From the NCBI RefSeq assembly GCF_036231905.1, contig NZ_JAZARE010000002.1, positions 594,199-658,198 on the forward strand: a stretch of 64,000 nt of DNA, written 5' to 3'. This DNA is from CAMLIZ01 sp036231905 (GTDB lineage Bacteria; Pseudomonadota; Gammaproteobacteria; Burkholderiales; Burkholderiaceae_C). The translations under genes were made by a program, and so were the position numbers. Below the pieces are notes generated by a model. That model saw only the letters and a program-made list of their open reading frames with translations. It did not search any database and was not told the origin of the DNA. Below, piece after piece: positions 18,791-28,315 of this stretch; positions within the stretch are counted from its first letter, which is position 1, and each line of letters opens with the position of its first letter.

Positions 18791-19464
18791 CACTTCGCTC
18801 CTCTCTTGGAATGTGAATGCGGCCGCGTCGCGGCCGCGGTGTGGGCGGCAGCGCCCTTTTGCCCCAGCTTGGACTCGGTGCCCGCCAGCAGCTTCTGGAT
18901 GTTGCCGGTGTGGCGCCATACCAGCAGCAGGCTCATCACGGTGATCGGGATGGTGGGTGTGCCACCGTCCCACAGCAGCAGCTGGTACAGCGGCGCCGCC
19001 AGCGCCGCGGCCAGCGCGGCCAGCGACGAATAGCGCGACAGGTAGGCCACCACCAGCCAGGTCATCAGCACCAGGCCGCCCAGCGGCAGGTTCAGCGCCA
19101 GCAGCACGCCGGCCGCCGTGGCCACGCCCTTGCCGCCCTGGAAACGGAAGAACACCGGCCACAGGTGGCCCAGGAAGGCGGCCAGGCCGACAAAGGCCGC
19201 CGTGTTCTCGCCCAGGCCGACACGCTCGCCGAACAGCAGCACCAGCAGCACCGGCACGTAGCCCTTCAGGGCGTCGAACACCAGCGTGAGGATGGCCGCG
19301 GTGCGGTTGCCCGAGCGCAGCACATTGGTGGCGCCCGGGTTCTTGGAGCCATAACTGCGCGGGTCGCTCAGGCCCATGGCGCGGCTCACGATCACGGCAA
19401 ACGAGAGCGAGCCCACCAGGTAGGCGGCCAGCAGGGCCGCCGCGCTCCACAGGGTGTGGTTCAT
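18790..19464 (-). CDS. plsY: Glycerol-3-phosphate acyltransferase PlsY
   Basis: About 224 residues, integral membrane. The PlsY motifs are visible: GSLSFAVIVSR, SYGSKNPGATNVLR, and FFRFQGGKGVATAAGV. It transfers acyl from acyl-phosphate to glycerol-3-phosphate, the first step of phospholipid synthesis, with PlsX (not in the window). The Lys/His-rich C-terminal tail is longer than usual. An in-frame ATG 4 codons upstream is also possible. Downstream RidA overlaps by 1 nt. Confidence 0.95.
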   Translation of the reverse strand: MNHTLWSAAALLAAYLVGSLSFAVIVSRAMGLSDPRSYGSKNPGATNVLRSGNRTAAILTLVFDALKGYVPVLLVLLFGERVGLGENTAAFVGLAAFLGHLWPVFFRFQGGKGVATAAGVLLALNLPLGGLVLMTWLVVAYLSRYSSLAALAAALAAPLYQLLLWDGGTPTIPITVMSLLLVWRHTGNIQKLLAGTESKLGQKGAAAHTAAATRPHSHSKRGAK

Positions 19465-19694
19465 GCGGCTTGTCACCTCTTGTTGTGAAGCCCGGCAGTG
19501 TACGCCCCGGGGTGGCCGCCTTCGCCGGTGCTAAGCTCGCCGTCCCGCGCTGCCGCACCACGGCCGGCGCGGCCGCTTCCACCCGAGCCCCACCCTCAGG
19601 GCCGCACGCCAGCAGCACGCCGCACCGGCATGCGCTTGTCATCGCTGGCATGCCTGTCGCTTCGCGTCGCTGTCGACCTCACCCTGGTGTTGCC

Positions 19695-21089
19695 ATGGCC
19701 GCTCTGCCGATCGCCTTCCCCGCCACCGTGCCGCTGCGCTGGCCCGTGCGGACCCACCTGGACCTGCACGACGAGCTGCATGCCCGCCCCGCGCTGGCGG
19801 TGCAGCGCCCCAGCGTGGTGTCCTACTGGGTGCATTGGGGCATGGAGCCGGCCATCGCCGAAGCCGCACTGGCCGCCGCCTGCAGCGCCTGCGGCGGCGC
19901 AGGGCCGGAGCCGGGCACCCGGCACCACCTGCTGCAGACCGAGGCCTTTGCGCTGAAGTACGAACGCCACGGCGAATTCGTCAGCTGGCAGGTCAACCGG
20001 CCACTGCCCGACCCCGGCGACAGCTGTGACGACACCACGCTGACCCGCCTGCTGCGCGAAGAGCGCGCACTCGACGCCTTGCCGCCCGCGTTTGCCGACG
20101 GGTTGCGCGCGGAAGGCGCGGGCCGCATGCTGGCCGCCACCCATGTGGTGCTGGTGCGCTGCAACGATGAATTCCTGCTGCCGCGCAGCCGGGCGCTGAT
20201 GTCATCCGATCTCGGCGACCACGGCGGGCCGGCCGACGACAGCACGCCGCTGCTGGGCGCCTGGATCGCCGACGACAAGGCCGCGGTGCTCACCGACCTG
20301 CGGGTGCATGGCGACGGCTTCACCCGCCTGGTGTTGCTCGATTTCGGCCTGGCCGCCGACCAGGCCGCGCGCGAGGCGCAGCGCCTGTGCGAGATCGAGG
20401 CCTACCGCATGCTGGCCATGCTGGGCTTTCCGGTGGCGCAGCGCGAGGCCCAGTCGCTGGGTGCGCTGGAGCGCAGCCTGCAGCAGACGGTGGACGCGAT
20501 GGCCAACGACGCCGGCCACGACCAGCAGCAGGCCTTCGACACCCTCACCCGCCTGGCCGCCGAGGTGGAACACAGCGCCGCCCGCACGCGCTACCGCTTT
20601 TCCGCCACCCGCGCGTACCACCAGATCGTGCAGCGCCGCCTGGCCGACCTGCGCGAGCGCCGGCTCGATGGCGTGCAGACGCTGTCCGGCTTCCTGGGCC
20701 GCCGCTTCGCGCCGGCCATGGCCTTCTGCGAAAGCACCGACGCGCGCCTCACCGACGTGGCCGACCGCATCAGCCGCGCGGTGGGCCTGGCCCGGGTGCG
20801 GGTGGAGATGCACCGGGAGTCCACCAACCAGCAGGTGTTCAAGGCATTGGCGCACCGGCAGGCGCTGCAGCTGCGCCTGCAGCAGACGGTGGAAGGCCTG
20901 TCGGTGGTGGCGATCAGCTATTACCTGCTCGGATTGGTGGGCTACCTGGCCAAGGCCGCCAAGACCGTGCCGGCCTGGGAGGCGCTGCACATCCAGCCGG
21001 ACCTGGTGGTGGGCCTGAGCGTGGCGCCGGTGGTGCTGGTGGTGACGCTGTTCATGCGCCGGCTGCATCGGCAGCTGGACGGCGAATGA
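19695..21089 (+). CDS. DUF3422 family membrane protein
   Basis: 464 residues. The N-terminus HDELHARPALAV is the DUF3422 hallmark. A long soluble part with coiled segments follows, and two C-terminal TM helices (about 405-425 and 440-458) end in RRLHRQLDGE. The family is common in alpha- and beta-proteobacteria and its function is unknown. ATG at 19695 puts the HDELHARP motif near residue 20; an ATG 15 codons upstream adds only Arg/His-rich sequence. Confidence 0.9.
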   Translation: MAALPIAFPATVPLRWPVRTHLDLHDELHARPALAVQRPSVVSYWVHWGMEPAIAEAALAAACSACGGAGPEPGTRHHLLQTEAFALKYERHGEFVSWQVNRPLPDPGDSCDDTTLTRLLREERALDALPPAFADGLRAEGAGRMLAATHVVLVRCNDEFLLPRSRALMSSDLGDHGGPADDSTPLLGAWIADDKAAVLTDLRVHGDGFTRLVLLDFGLAADQAAREAQRLCEIEAYRMLAMLGFPVAQREAQSLGALERSLQQTVDAMANDAGHDQQQAFDTLTRLAAEVEHSAARTRYRFSATRAYHQIVQRRLADLRERRLDGVQTLSGFLGRRFAPAMAFCESTDARLTDVADRISRAVGLARVRVEMHRESTNQQVFKALAHRQALQLRLQQTVEGLSVVAISYYLLGLVGYLAKAAKTVPAWEALHIQPDLVVGLSVAPVVLVVTLFMRRLHRQLDGE

Positions 21090-21117
21090 GGCGCTGGCGG
21101 GGCGCCTTGAACCCGGT

Positions 21118-22131
21118 TCAGAAGTCGTGCCGAATGCCGGCGCCGATGGCACGAACGCGCACATCGCGCTTCGACGAGTCGACGCCGTCCCGGTCGACGA
21201 ACGCCTGCAGTTCGGTGCGCTTGGACAGCGCGTACTGGTAGGACACCTGCTGGCGCCTTCGTTGGCCGATGAGATTGGATTGCACCGCTCGCTGCATCGC
21301 GTTCAGCACGACGGTATGCGCGCCCTGGATGCACTTCGTGCCGACGATCCAGTAGTCGACCTCACGGCGTGTCGTTGCCGTGTTCTTGTACCGGTCCCTG
21401 CCGAGCAAGGCATAGGGCTGGACGCTGCCGAAGTCATAGCGCACACCGAACTGCACCTTGTTGTCGAACTCGTTGCCGAGGAGCCCGCCGGGTCGCTCAT
21501 CCCTGGCCACGCCAAACGCGAGTTTCAGCGGCCCGGTCGCGTAGTTCAGGCCGATGTCCACGGACTTCGCCCCGTTCTCGTTGTCCGGCGCAGCCGGTGC
21601 CCCGCGGAGGTAGCCGCGGACGCGGACATCGAAGCCGCCGACGTTGGGGCTCTGATAGCCGATCGAGTTGGAGGTGCGGTTGCGCGCGTTCAGAACGGAC
21701 GTGCCGATGGCCGTGGCGCCGGCGTCATTGGGCGCAAAGCTGGTGATCGCCGTGACCTGCGAGTACAAGGGCGAGCCCGTCGGGTTGGCCGAGTCCAGCC
21801 GGCCCAGGGCAACCGTGCCGTAGGCGCCGCGCAGACCCACGAAGCTGTGGCGATAAGCAGGGGCCGGAACCGTCCCATCATCGGCGCTGACCCCCATTTC
21901 AAGGCCGAAGAGCGCGCTCATGCCACCGCCCAGGTCTTCGGTGCCGCGAAAGCCGAGCCGCGACGCGTTGTCGCGCAGCTCCTTCAGATCGCTGGCACTG
22001 CCGGTCTTGATGCTGTTGGCCGTGAGCCGGATCTGGCCGTAGACCGCGACATTGTTTTGCGCGATGGCGGGAGCGAGGCTCAGGGCGAGTGCTGCCGCGG
22101 CGAGCATCGGGCCGCACGATGGGTTCTTCAT
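21118..22131 (-). CDS. Gram-negative porin (OmpC-like, Burkholderiales type)
   Basis: 337 residues. A signal peptide ends APAIAQ, then NNVAVYGQIRL starts the barrel. SRLGFRGTEDLGGGMSALFGLEMG is the usual second-strand region, SFVGLRGAYGTVALGRLD follows, and the C-terminal Phe (GIRHDF) is required for Bam insertion. It is a trimeric general or substrate-selective porin. It is the last gene of a Bug receptor - N-formylglutamate amidohydrolase - porin run, so it may admit the same substrate. Confidence 0.92.
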   Translation of the reverse strand: MKNPSCGPMLAAAALALSLAPAIAQNNVAVYGQIRLTANSIKTGSASDLKELRDNASRLGFRGTEDLGGGMSALFGLEMGVSADDGTVPAPAYRHSFVGLRGAYGTVALGRLDSANPTGSPLYSQVTAITSFAPNDAGATAIGTSVLNARNRTSNSIGYQSPNVGGFDVRVRGYLRGAPAAPDNENGAKSVDIGLNYATGPLKLAFGVARDERPGGLLGNEFDNKVQFGVRYDFGSVQPYALLGRDRYKNTATTRREVDYWIVGTKCIQGAHTVVLNAMQRAVQSNLIGQRRRQQVSYQYALSKRTELQAFVDRDGVDSSKRDVRVRAIGAGIRHDF

Positions 22132-22232
22132 GAAAACGATCCTCCGGGTGGATTTGTGATGGGACGTGGTGGGCCCTCACAAGGCACAAGTGCCTCGTGA
22201 TGGATGCGTGAGTTGAGGGGCCGGGCGGCTGT

Positions 22233-23156
22233 CTAGGGCGTCATCACGCGTCGAGAGCGACGAGTGCTGTCTCGCAGCTGGTCGCCGAGGTCCCCGGCAA
22301 GCGCCGCGACAAGGCGGCCGAAAAGCGTCGCGAGGCTCGAAGCGAGCGCGCCATAACCGTCGTTTCTGACGAAGCGCCGTTCGTCCATGTACAGGGCTCG
22401 ATTGATCTCCACCTGGACGCTGTGGCGGCTGTTCGAGGGGTCGCCATGGCGGCGGATCAACTCTGCGCCCCGGTACGGCTCGTTCACCTGCACGCGGTAG
22501 CCCAGGTCCCCGAAGTTCGAAGCGAACCAGCGGACGAGGAGCGGGCTGGCGCTCATCCCGCCAAGGTCGCTGACGACGATGTCCGGGCGCGGTCGACCGC
22601 TGTCCTCGTTCATCGCGTTCCCGATCGACTTCATCGAGTGGCAGTCGATGTGACAGCTCAAGCCGAAGCGGGCGTGCGCAGCGTCCACCAGCCGAGACAG
22701 CGCGCGGTGGTACGGGTCGTAGCAGTGCGCGATCCGCGACCGGACATCGTCGACCGAAAGAAGGCGGTCATACAGCGGGACCCCGGGCAGCGCGAGGCGA
22801 CGGATCAAGCCCATGCCGGCGCGGGACTTGGGCGTCGGCCGCAAGGGCTCGGGCCACGCGGAGTCCAGCAGCTGCGGGTCGATATCGTCTCGTGCGCGAT
22901 TGGCGTCGATATAGGCGCGATGGAATCCTGCGGCCAGGGTCGGCGCCATGCCTGCGGATGCCTCTGCCCACAACTCGTCGACCCATGCGTCCCAACTCGT
23001 GAGCAGCGCCTCTTCAGGGGCAATCGTCGGGGTACCGTGGCCAGGCCAGTCGCGAAAGCTGTGAGGTGAGTCGATCACGATAGGGCTTGCCGCATCGACC
23101 GCCTCGCCGAGGATCCGGTAGGCGCAGCCTGGCTCCAAAGTTGGCATGGATGTCAT
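22233..23156 (-). CDS. N-formylglutamate amidohydrolase family protein
   Basis: About 307 residues. VIDSPHSFRDWP, HRAYIDANRARDDID, CHIDCHSM and VNEPYRGAELIRRHG are the FGase motifs, with conserved His/Glu metal ligands. The family hydrolyses N-formylglutamate in the HutF-HutG histidine route, but no other hut gene is present. The context (Bug receptor, porin, LysR) suggests deformylation or deacylation of an imported acidic compound. The start is uncertain by a few codons (Met at 23147 or 23156). Confidence 0.88.
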   Translation of the reverse strand: MTSMPTLEPGCAYRILGEAVDAASPIVIDSPHSFRDWPGHGTPTIAPEEALLTSWDAWVDELWAEASAGMAPTLAAGFHRAYIDANRARDDIDPQLLDSAWPEPLRPTPKSRAGMGLIRRLALPGVPLYDRLLSVDDVRSRIAHCYDPYHRALSRLVDAAHARFGLSCHIDCHSMKSIGNAMNEDSGRPRPDIVVSDLGGMSASPLLVRWFASNFGDLGYRVQVNEPYRGAELIRRHGDPSNSRHSVQVEINRALYMDERRFVRNDGYGALASSLATLFGRLVAALAGDLGDQLRDSTRRSRRVMTP

Positions 23157-23196
23157 CGACCTGCCGTGCATGGACGCGGGACCAAGCGTGTTCCGG

Positions 23197-24156
23197 TCAC
23201 TCGACATTGATCTTGCGGTCCTTGATGACCTTCGACCACAGCGCTGTCTCATGCTTCATGAGCTGCGCGAGTTCCTCGCCGGAGCTGGGCGCGGGCTCGC
23301 TGCCCTCGGAAAGCAGAAGCTGGTTGAACTCGGGCGTCACGAGCACGCGCCGCACATCGGCCCTGATCTTTTCAAGAATCGCAGGAGGGGTCTTGGCTGG
23401 CGCAAACAGCCCGTACCACGCGCCGTAGTCGAAGCCAGCCACCGTCTCGGCGATGGCAGGCACCGCTGGAACGACCTGGGACCGCTTGGTGCTCCCCACC
23501 GCGATCGCCGTCAGCTTGCCCGACTTGATGTGTTGCAGCACGCTCGGGATGGTGTTGAAACCGACCTGGACCTGGTTGCTGATCAGGTCCACCACCGCGG
23601 GAGCAGCCCCCTTGTACGGCACGTGGGTCATGCTGATGCCGGTCATCGACATCAATTGCTCCATGCCCAGATGGTTGGGGGCGCCCAGTCCACTCGATGC
23701 GTAATTGAGTTGACCCGGTCTGGCCTTGGCGAGCGCGATCAGGTCCTTCAGGCTCCTGACCCCCAGCGAAGCGTTCACCGTGAGGATGGGCGACAAGGTC
23801 ACGACTCGCGTGATCGGCACGAAGTCGCGCTCCACGTCGTAGGGTAGCTTGCGCACCGTGAGAGGTGTCGTCACCATGGTGGAGGTGGCGCCGAGTAGGA
23901 GCGTATAGCCGTCGGGCGGCGATGTGGCGGCCGTCTGTGCGCCGATGGTGAGGCCCGCCCGGTTGTCGACGAGGACCTGCCTTCCCCAATACTCGGTGAG
24001 CTTGGCGGCCAAGGGACGGGCAACGGCATCGGCAGCGGCCCCGGCCGAGAAGGGGACAATGATCCTCACGGGCTTGTCCGGAAAGTCGGCGGCGCCGGCC
24101 GCTGGCACGCTGACGGCTGTGACGCCCGCAAGAAGAAGCTGGAGAGTGCGCTTCAT
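23197..24156 (-). CDS. Bug-family (tripartite tricarboxylate) solute-binding protein
   Basis: 319 residues. A signal peptide ends AAGAAD, then FPDKPVRIIVPFSAGAAAD and the DNRAG segment, SPPDGYTLLLG, and YASSGLGAPNHLGMEQL, all hallmarks of TctC/Bug proteins. These bind small organic acids or amides in the periplasm. No TctA/TctB membrane genes occur nearby, which is common for Bug orphans in Burkholderiales. First gene of the run that ends with the porin, and divergent from a LysR regulator. Confidence 0.94.
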   Translation of the reverse strand: MKRTLQLLLAGVTAVSVPAAGAADFPDKPVRIIVPFSAGAAADAVARPLAAKLTEYWGRQVLVDNRAGLTIGAQTAATSPPDGYTLLLGATSTMVTTPLTVRKLPYDVERDFVPITRVVTLSPILTVNASLGVRSLKDLIALAKARPGQLNYASSGLGAPNHLGMEQLMSMTGISMTHVPYKGAAPAVVDLISNQVQVGFNTIPSVLQHIKSGKLTAIAVGSTKRSQVVPAVPAIAETVAGFDYGAWYGLFAPAKTPPAILEKIRADVRRVLVTPEFNQLLLSEGSEPAPSSGEELAQLMKHETALWSKVIKDRKINVE

Positions 24157-24264
24157 GGAGATCTCGTTTCGGTGCAAGGGGGATGGCCACCGCCTCTGGG
24201 TTTGCATGACGTGGCCGAGTGAACGAATTGTCTGTACCCGGGGGCTGCAAGCAAACGAGTTTCA

Positions 24265-24275
24265 GATGCCGCATC
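24265..24275. promoter_or_regulatory. Palindrome, candidate LysR operator
   Basis: A perfect 5-1-5 palindrome GATGC-C-GCATC lies about 28 bp before the LysR start, inside the 147-bp divergent region shared with the Bug operon. Its place fits an autoregulatory LysR-type site; the T-N11-A form is only loosely met. Confidence 0.35.
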
Positions 24276-24303
24276 GCCTCATACCCCTGGTGCATGGCTC
24301 GCG

Positions 24304-25242
24304 ATGAACTACCGGCAACTGGAGGTCTTTCGTGCACTCATGGACTGCGGATCGGCAACCGCGGCGGCCAGCCGGCTCGGCATCTCGCAGCCATCGGTGA
24401 GCCGGCAGCTTGCGCAGATCGAACGCGAGCTCGGCCTCGATCTGTTTGCGCGAAGTGCAGGCAAGTTGCGCGCAACGGCGAACGCCATTGCGCTGTACGA
24501 CGAAGTGACCTTTGCCTTTGCAGGCATCGACCGGGTTCTCAATCTGGCAAGCCGATTGCGCGGTCATGACACGGGCGTTCTACGCATCGCCTCCCCGCAC
24601 GCCTTGGGTGAGGTCTTCCTGCCCAGGGTCATCGCGCGCTTGGCGGCAAGCCACCGGAACCTGCGCTATGCGGTCGAGTTCGGTACGTACGAAACGATCG
24701 CCTCGATGGTGGCCAAGCGCGCTGTGGACATCGGTGTCCTCAAGGAACCTGTGCCGCATGAGGGCATTTCGGCTCAGCCTCTCGTCGATACGGGCACCGT
24801 CTGTCTGCTACCGCAGGGGCATGCGCTGGCGAAACACAGCGAGATCACCGTCGCCGCCCTCGCCGACCAACCCTTGGTTCTGCTTGGGCGCGACACCGTC
24901 TGGCGGAGTGAACTCAACACCCTGTTCAGGGCGGCTCGCCGACTGCCAAACATCCGCCTCGACACCCACTCGGCGACCGCGATATGCGGCTTTGTGGCAA
25001 ATGGCTTGGGCGTCTCGGTGTTGCCAGAGCTGCTTGCCGCACAGTTTGCGGGGCGCGGGATCGTCTTGAAGCCCTTGGCAACCCGAATCGAGCATCGCTT
25101 TGCGATCGCACTGCCCTCCGGGCTGCAAAGAGCGGGTCTGGCCGCGGAGTTTGTGCTCGAAGGTCGGGCTGTTGCGGAGCAGCTCCTGGCGCAGGCTCGA
25201 GCGCCCGCGAGGCGGCCACGCCAGCGCGCAAGCAAGCCCTAG
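24304..25242 (+). CDS. LysR-family transcriptional regulator
   Basis: 312 residues. The N-terminal winged helix-turn-helix runs MNYRQLEVFRALMDCGSATAAASRLGISQPSVSRQL in family fashion, followed by the periplasmic-binding-like effector domain (about 90-295). Divergent from the Bug receptor/FGase/porin genes, so it most likely controls them in response to the imported compound or a breakdown product. The C-terminal tail is Arg/Ala-rich. Confidence 0.94.
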   Translation: MNYRQLEVFRALMDCGSATAAASRLGISQPSVSRQLAQIERELGLDLFARSAGKLRATANAIALYDEVTFAFAGIDRVLNLASRLRGHDTGVLRIASPHALGEVFLPRVIARLAASHRNLRYAVEFGTYETIASMVAKRAVDIGVLKEPVPHEGISAQPLVDTGTVCLLPQGHALAKHSEITVAALADQPLVLLGRDTVWRSELNTLFRAARRLPNIRLDTHSATAICGFVANGLGVSVLPELLAAQFAGRGIVLKPLATRIEHRFAIALPSGLQRAGLAAEFVLEGRAVAEQLLAQARAPARRPRQRASKP

Positions 25243-25540
25243 CGTGCTGAAGGGATGCCATGGGCCATGGCAGCACGCGGGGCGTTGCAAGCCAGGTCTG
25301 CAGCGCGCTTCAACGGCACCTCACCGCACCAACTGCAACCAGGCATCACGTCGCGTAACAGTCAGTTAATGGGTCGGCGCATAGCCACGACCAACGGAGG
25401 TTGGAGCGTGACGGGCGCCACATCGCATGACGCGAAGCTTCAGCACAATCTTCTTCGCGCCCTGACCTGGAGGACAGGACGTGAGCTCCCGCGGACCTCG
25501 TGGCGTGGCGGGCCCCCATCCACCAAGAAGAAGACTCACC
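25243..25540. other. Intergenic region before the secreted lipoprotein gene
   Basis: 298 bp between two plus-strand genes. No credible gene, RNA or strong hairpin was seen. The promoter of the downstream secreted protein should lie in the last 200 bp. No clean -35/-10 pair stood out. Confidence 0.4.
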
Positions 25541-27793
25541 ATGCTCCGCACATCGACACGCCTTCAGCGGCTCGCACTGCTCGCCATGGCTCCCCTGTGG
25601 TGCTTGCTGGGCGCGTGCGGCGGTGCAGATTCAGGTGACGGCTCGCCACCGCCCACCAGCACCACGCCCGATCCCTCCCCCGGGCCGTCGGCCACGGTCA
25701 CCAGCGTGGTGGTCGAGCATCTGGCGAGCAGCGCTGAAGACAAGGTTCCGGTGACCTTCGGCCAGGCGTTTGCCCCTGGGGACCTGCCCGCAGGCAGCTT
25801 CATCGCCGGCCGCGACAACAACGGCACCGTCGTGCCGCTACAGGCGGATGTGAAGGCCACGCATGCGGACGGTTCCATCCGCCATGCCATCTTGTCGGGT
25901 GTGCTGCCCGCGGTGGGCGCCAACGAAAGCCGCACGTTGAGCCTGGGCCGCAGTTCCGCGGCAACCGCGGGGCCGGCGATCACCCCCCAGGCGCTCGTCG
26001 CCGCAGGCTTTCGTGCCGCCGTGACCATCGAACTCGGTGGCCAGACCTACCGGGCATCGGCGGACGAAGCACTGCTGGGCGCATCGCGCATTGAATGGCT
26101 CTCCGGGCCGATCGCCACCGAATGGCTGCTCGCGGTGCCCTTCAGGACAGCGGCCGGCACAGCCCACCCGCACCTCATGGCCCGCTTTGCCGTGCGCGCG
26201 TATGCCGGCCTCGACAAGGCGCGCGTGGACGTGATCGTGGAGAACAACTGGGCCTACGAACCCGCGCCGCAGAACTTCACCTACAAGGCGGTCATCGACG
26301 TGGGCGGCTCGCCGGCCTTCACGCAGGACAGCGTGGTGCACTATCACCATGCGCGCTGGCGCAAGACGCTGTGGTGGGGCAGCGAGCCGCAAGTGCATCT
26401 GCGGCACGACAACGCCTACCTGATGGCCACCAGGGCCATACCCAACTACGACCGCAGCGTGACGGTCACCACCGACCAGCTTGCCGCGCTGGCCAACCGT
26501 TGGGCCAGCGCCAAGAAGGGGCTGATGGCCCCGGGCCTGGTTGTCACCTACATGCCTACCACCGGCGGCCGCCCCGACATCGGGCCACTGCCGCAGTGGA
26601 GCGCCACCTATGTGCTCACCATGGACCGCACGGCCAAGGCCACCGTGCTGGGCACCGGCGACCTGGCCGGCAGCTGGCCCATCCACTACCGCAACCAGGC
26701 GACCGACCTGCCGGTGACGGTGGCCGACTATCCCTACATGACGCTGCTGGGCCGCCCGGGCGACACGAACAACCCGGTCACCAAGAAGAGCGAGGCCTTT
26801 CCCGCGTGCGGAGGCATCTGCACCACCGAGCCGTACCAGTATTCGCCCGACTCCGCCCACCAGCCCTCGCTGGCCTACCTGCCCTACCTGATCACGGGCG
26901 ACCACTACTACCTGGAAGAGCTGCACTTCTGGACCAACTACAACACCTTCAAGGACAACCCCGGCTACCGCATGCGCGAGCAGGGGCTGCTCAAGTCCGA
27001 CCAGGTGCGCGCCCAGGCATGGTCGCTGAGAACCCTGGGCCAGGCGGCCTACATCACGCCCGACAACCACCCGCTGAAGTCGCATTTCGTGCAGATGGTG
27101 CACAACAACATCAACTGGTACACCTCGACCTTCGTGGCCGCGCAGCCAAACGCGCTGGGGTTCCTGGGTGGCACCGGCGTGGACGGCTTCCAGGCGATTG
27201 TCTATACAACCGCATCCGGCGCGAACACCGGCATGGCGCCCTGGCAGGACGACTTCTTCACCTGGAGCGTTGGCTATCTGGTGGAGCTGGGCTTCCAGGA
27301 CGCGGCGCCCCTGTTGGCCTGGAAGGCCAAGTTCCCGGTCGGGCGCATGACCGCCCCCGGCTACTGCTGGATCGACGGCGCCACCTACGCGCTGGCCGTG
27401 CGGCCGTCAGCGACCGCGGCCCCCTACGGCACGTTTGCAGAGGCCTACCAGGCGACCATGCGATCGACAGATGCCAACGGCATGCCGGTGCCGCGTGTCA
27501 ACAGCACCGGCGCCAAGTACCTGGACCAGCCGTGCGCCAGCCAGGCCCAGGCCGATTGGCTGACACGGCTGGACATGGACAACCATGCCAGCCGCTCCGC
27601 TTGGAAGGCGGGCGAGATGACCGGCTATGCGAGCTCGGATTCGGGCTACCCCTCCAACATGCAACCCGCGCTGGCGGTTGCAGCCGACTCGGGCATCCCG
27701 CAAGCCGCGCAGGCGTGGAGCATGTTCATCAACCGCAGCGTCAAGCCCGACTACGGTACGGGCCCGCAATTCGCCATCGTGCCGAGGCAGTGA
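25541..27793 (+). CDS. Large secreted lipoprotein, RIFT-barrel/YetA-like
   Basis: 750 residues. A lipoprotein signal (LLGACGG) is followed by a Pro/Ser/Thr linker and a domain with VTFGQAFAPGDLPAG and ADVKATHADGSIRHA, which resembles the N-terminal RIFT barrel of exo-rhamnogalacturonan-lyase-like (PcRGLX/YetA) proteins. The C-terminal half has helical, aromatic-rich segments (YLITGDHYYLEELHFWTNY) as in an alpha/alpha toroid. A polysaccharide- or glycan-acting enzyme at the cell surface is possible, but no catalytic residue was identified. ATG at 25541 puts the signal peptide at the N-terminus. Stands alone. Confidence 0.75.
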   Translation: MLRTSTRLQRLALLAMAPLWCLLGACGGADSGDGSPPPTSTTPDPSPGPSATVTSVVVEHLASSAEDKVPVTFGQAFAPGDLPAGSFIAGRDNNGTVVPLQADVKATHADGSIRHAILSGVLPAVGANESRTLSLGRSSAATAGPAITPQALVAAGFRAAVTIELGGQTYRASADEALLGASRIEWLSGPIATEWLLAVPFRTAAGTAHPHLMARFAVRAYAGLDKARVDVIVENNWAYEPAPQNFTYKAVIDVGGSPAFTQDSVVHYHHARWRKTLWWGSEPQVHLRHDNAYLMATRAIPNYDRSVTVTTDQLAALANRWASAKKGLMAPGLVVTYMPTTGGRPDIGPLPQWSATYVLTMDRTAKATVLGTGDLAGSWPIHYRNQATDLPVTVADYPYMTLLGRPGDTNNPVTKKSEAFPACGGICTTEPYQYSPDSAHQPSLAYLPYLITGDHYYLEELHFWTNYNTFKDNPGYRMREQGLLKSDQVRAQAWSLRTLGQAAYITPDNHPLKSHFVQMVHNNINWYTSTFVAAQPNALGFLGGTGVDGFQAIVYTTASGANTGMAPWQDDFFTWSVGYLVELGFQDAAPLLAWKAKFPVGRMTAPGYCWIDGATYALAVRPSATAAPYGTFAEAYQATMRSTDANGMPVPRVNSTGAKYLDQPCASQAQADWLTRLDMDNHASRSAWKAGEMTGYASSDSGYPSNMQPALAVAADSGIPQAAQAWSMFINRSVKPDYGTGPQFAIVPRQ

Positions 27794-27838
27794 AACGCGG
27801 CCCAGCTCGGCCCGGCCGCCGGGCCATCGTCGGGTCGG

Positions 27839-28240
27839 CTACAAGCTCGACGGGAACCGCGGCAGCGCCGGATGCGTGCGCTCGAACGTTTCCTGGCAGG
27901 CAATGCAGCGCTTGGCGCTGGGCTGGGCCTGCAGGCGCTGCAGCGGGATGTCAGCACCGCAATCCACGCATTCGCCGTAGGTGCCGGCGGTGATGCGCTC
28001 GGTGGCCTCCTCGATGTCGCGCAGCTCCTGGATGTCCCTCTCCTGCTCGGCATAACGTACCGCACCGCGGATGTTCTCCTCGCCCTGCTCGCCCAGGTCC
28101 TCGTTCTGGTTGCGCGCCACTGCGCTGGGCCGCTCGGCCTCCTCTTCGCGGGCGGCCTTGACCTCGGCACGCAAGGTCGCTTCCCGCTCACGCAGCTGTT
28201 GCTGCAGGCGTTGCAGGTCAGAATCGGTCAGGGCGGGCAT
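27839..28240 (-). CDS. DksA/TraR-type zinc-finger protein
   Basis: 133 residues: a helical coiled-coil N-terminal half (LQQQLREREATLRAEVKAA), then a C4 zinc finger CVDC-x(17)-CIAC near residues 93-117. Members bind RNA polymerase through the secondary channel. It lacks an obvious DxxDxA tip, so classical DksA action with ppGpp is uncertain. An in-frame ATG 11 codons upstream exists, but MPALTDSD is a typical family start. Confidence 0.88.
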   Translation of the reverse strand: MPALTDSDLQRLQQQLREREATLRAEVKAAREEEAERPSAVARNQNEDLGEQGEENIRGAVRYAEQERDIQELRDIEEATERITAGTYGECVDCGADIPLQRLQAQPSAKRCIACQETFERTHPALPRFPSSL

Positions 28241-28315
28241 GGCTGTCTCTCCGCAGGGATGGGTCACTCCCACGCTGGCAGCAAGCTCCGTTCCCTGCGG
28301 TGGCAGTGCTGCATT

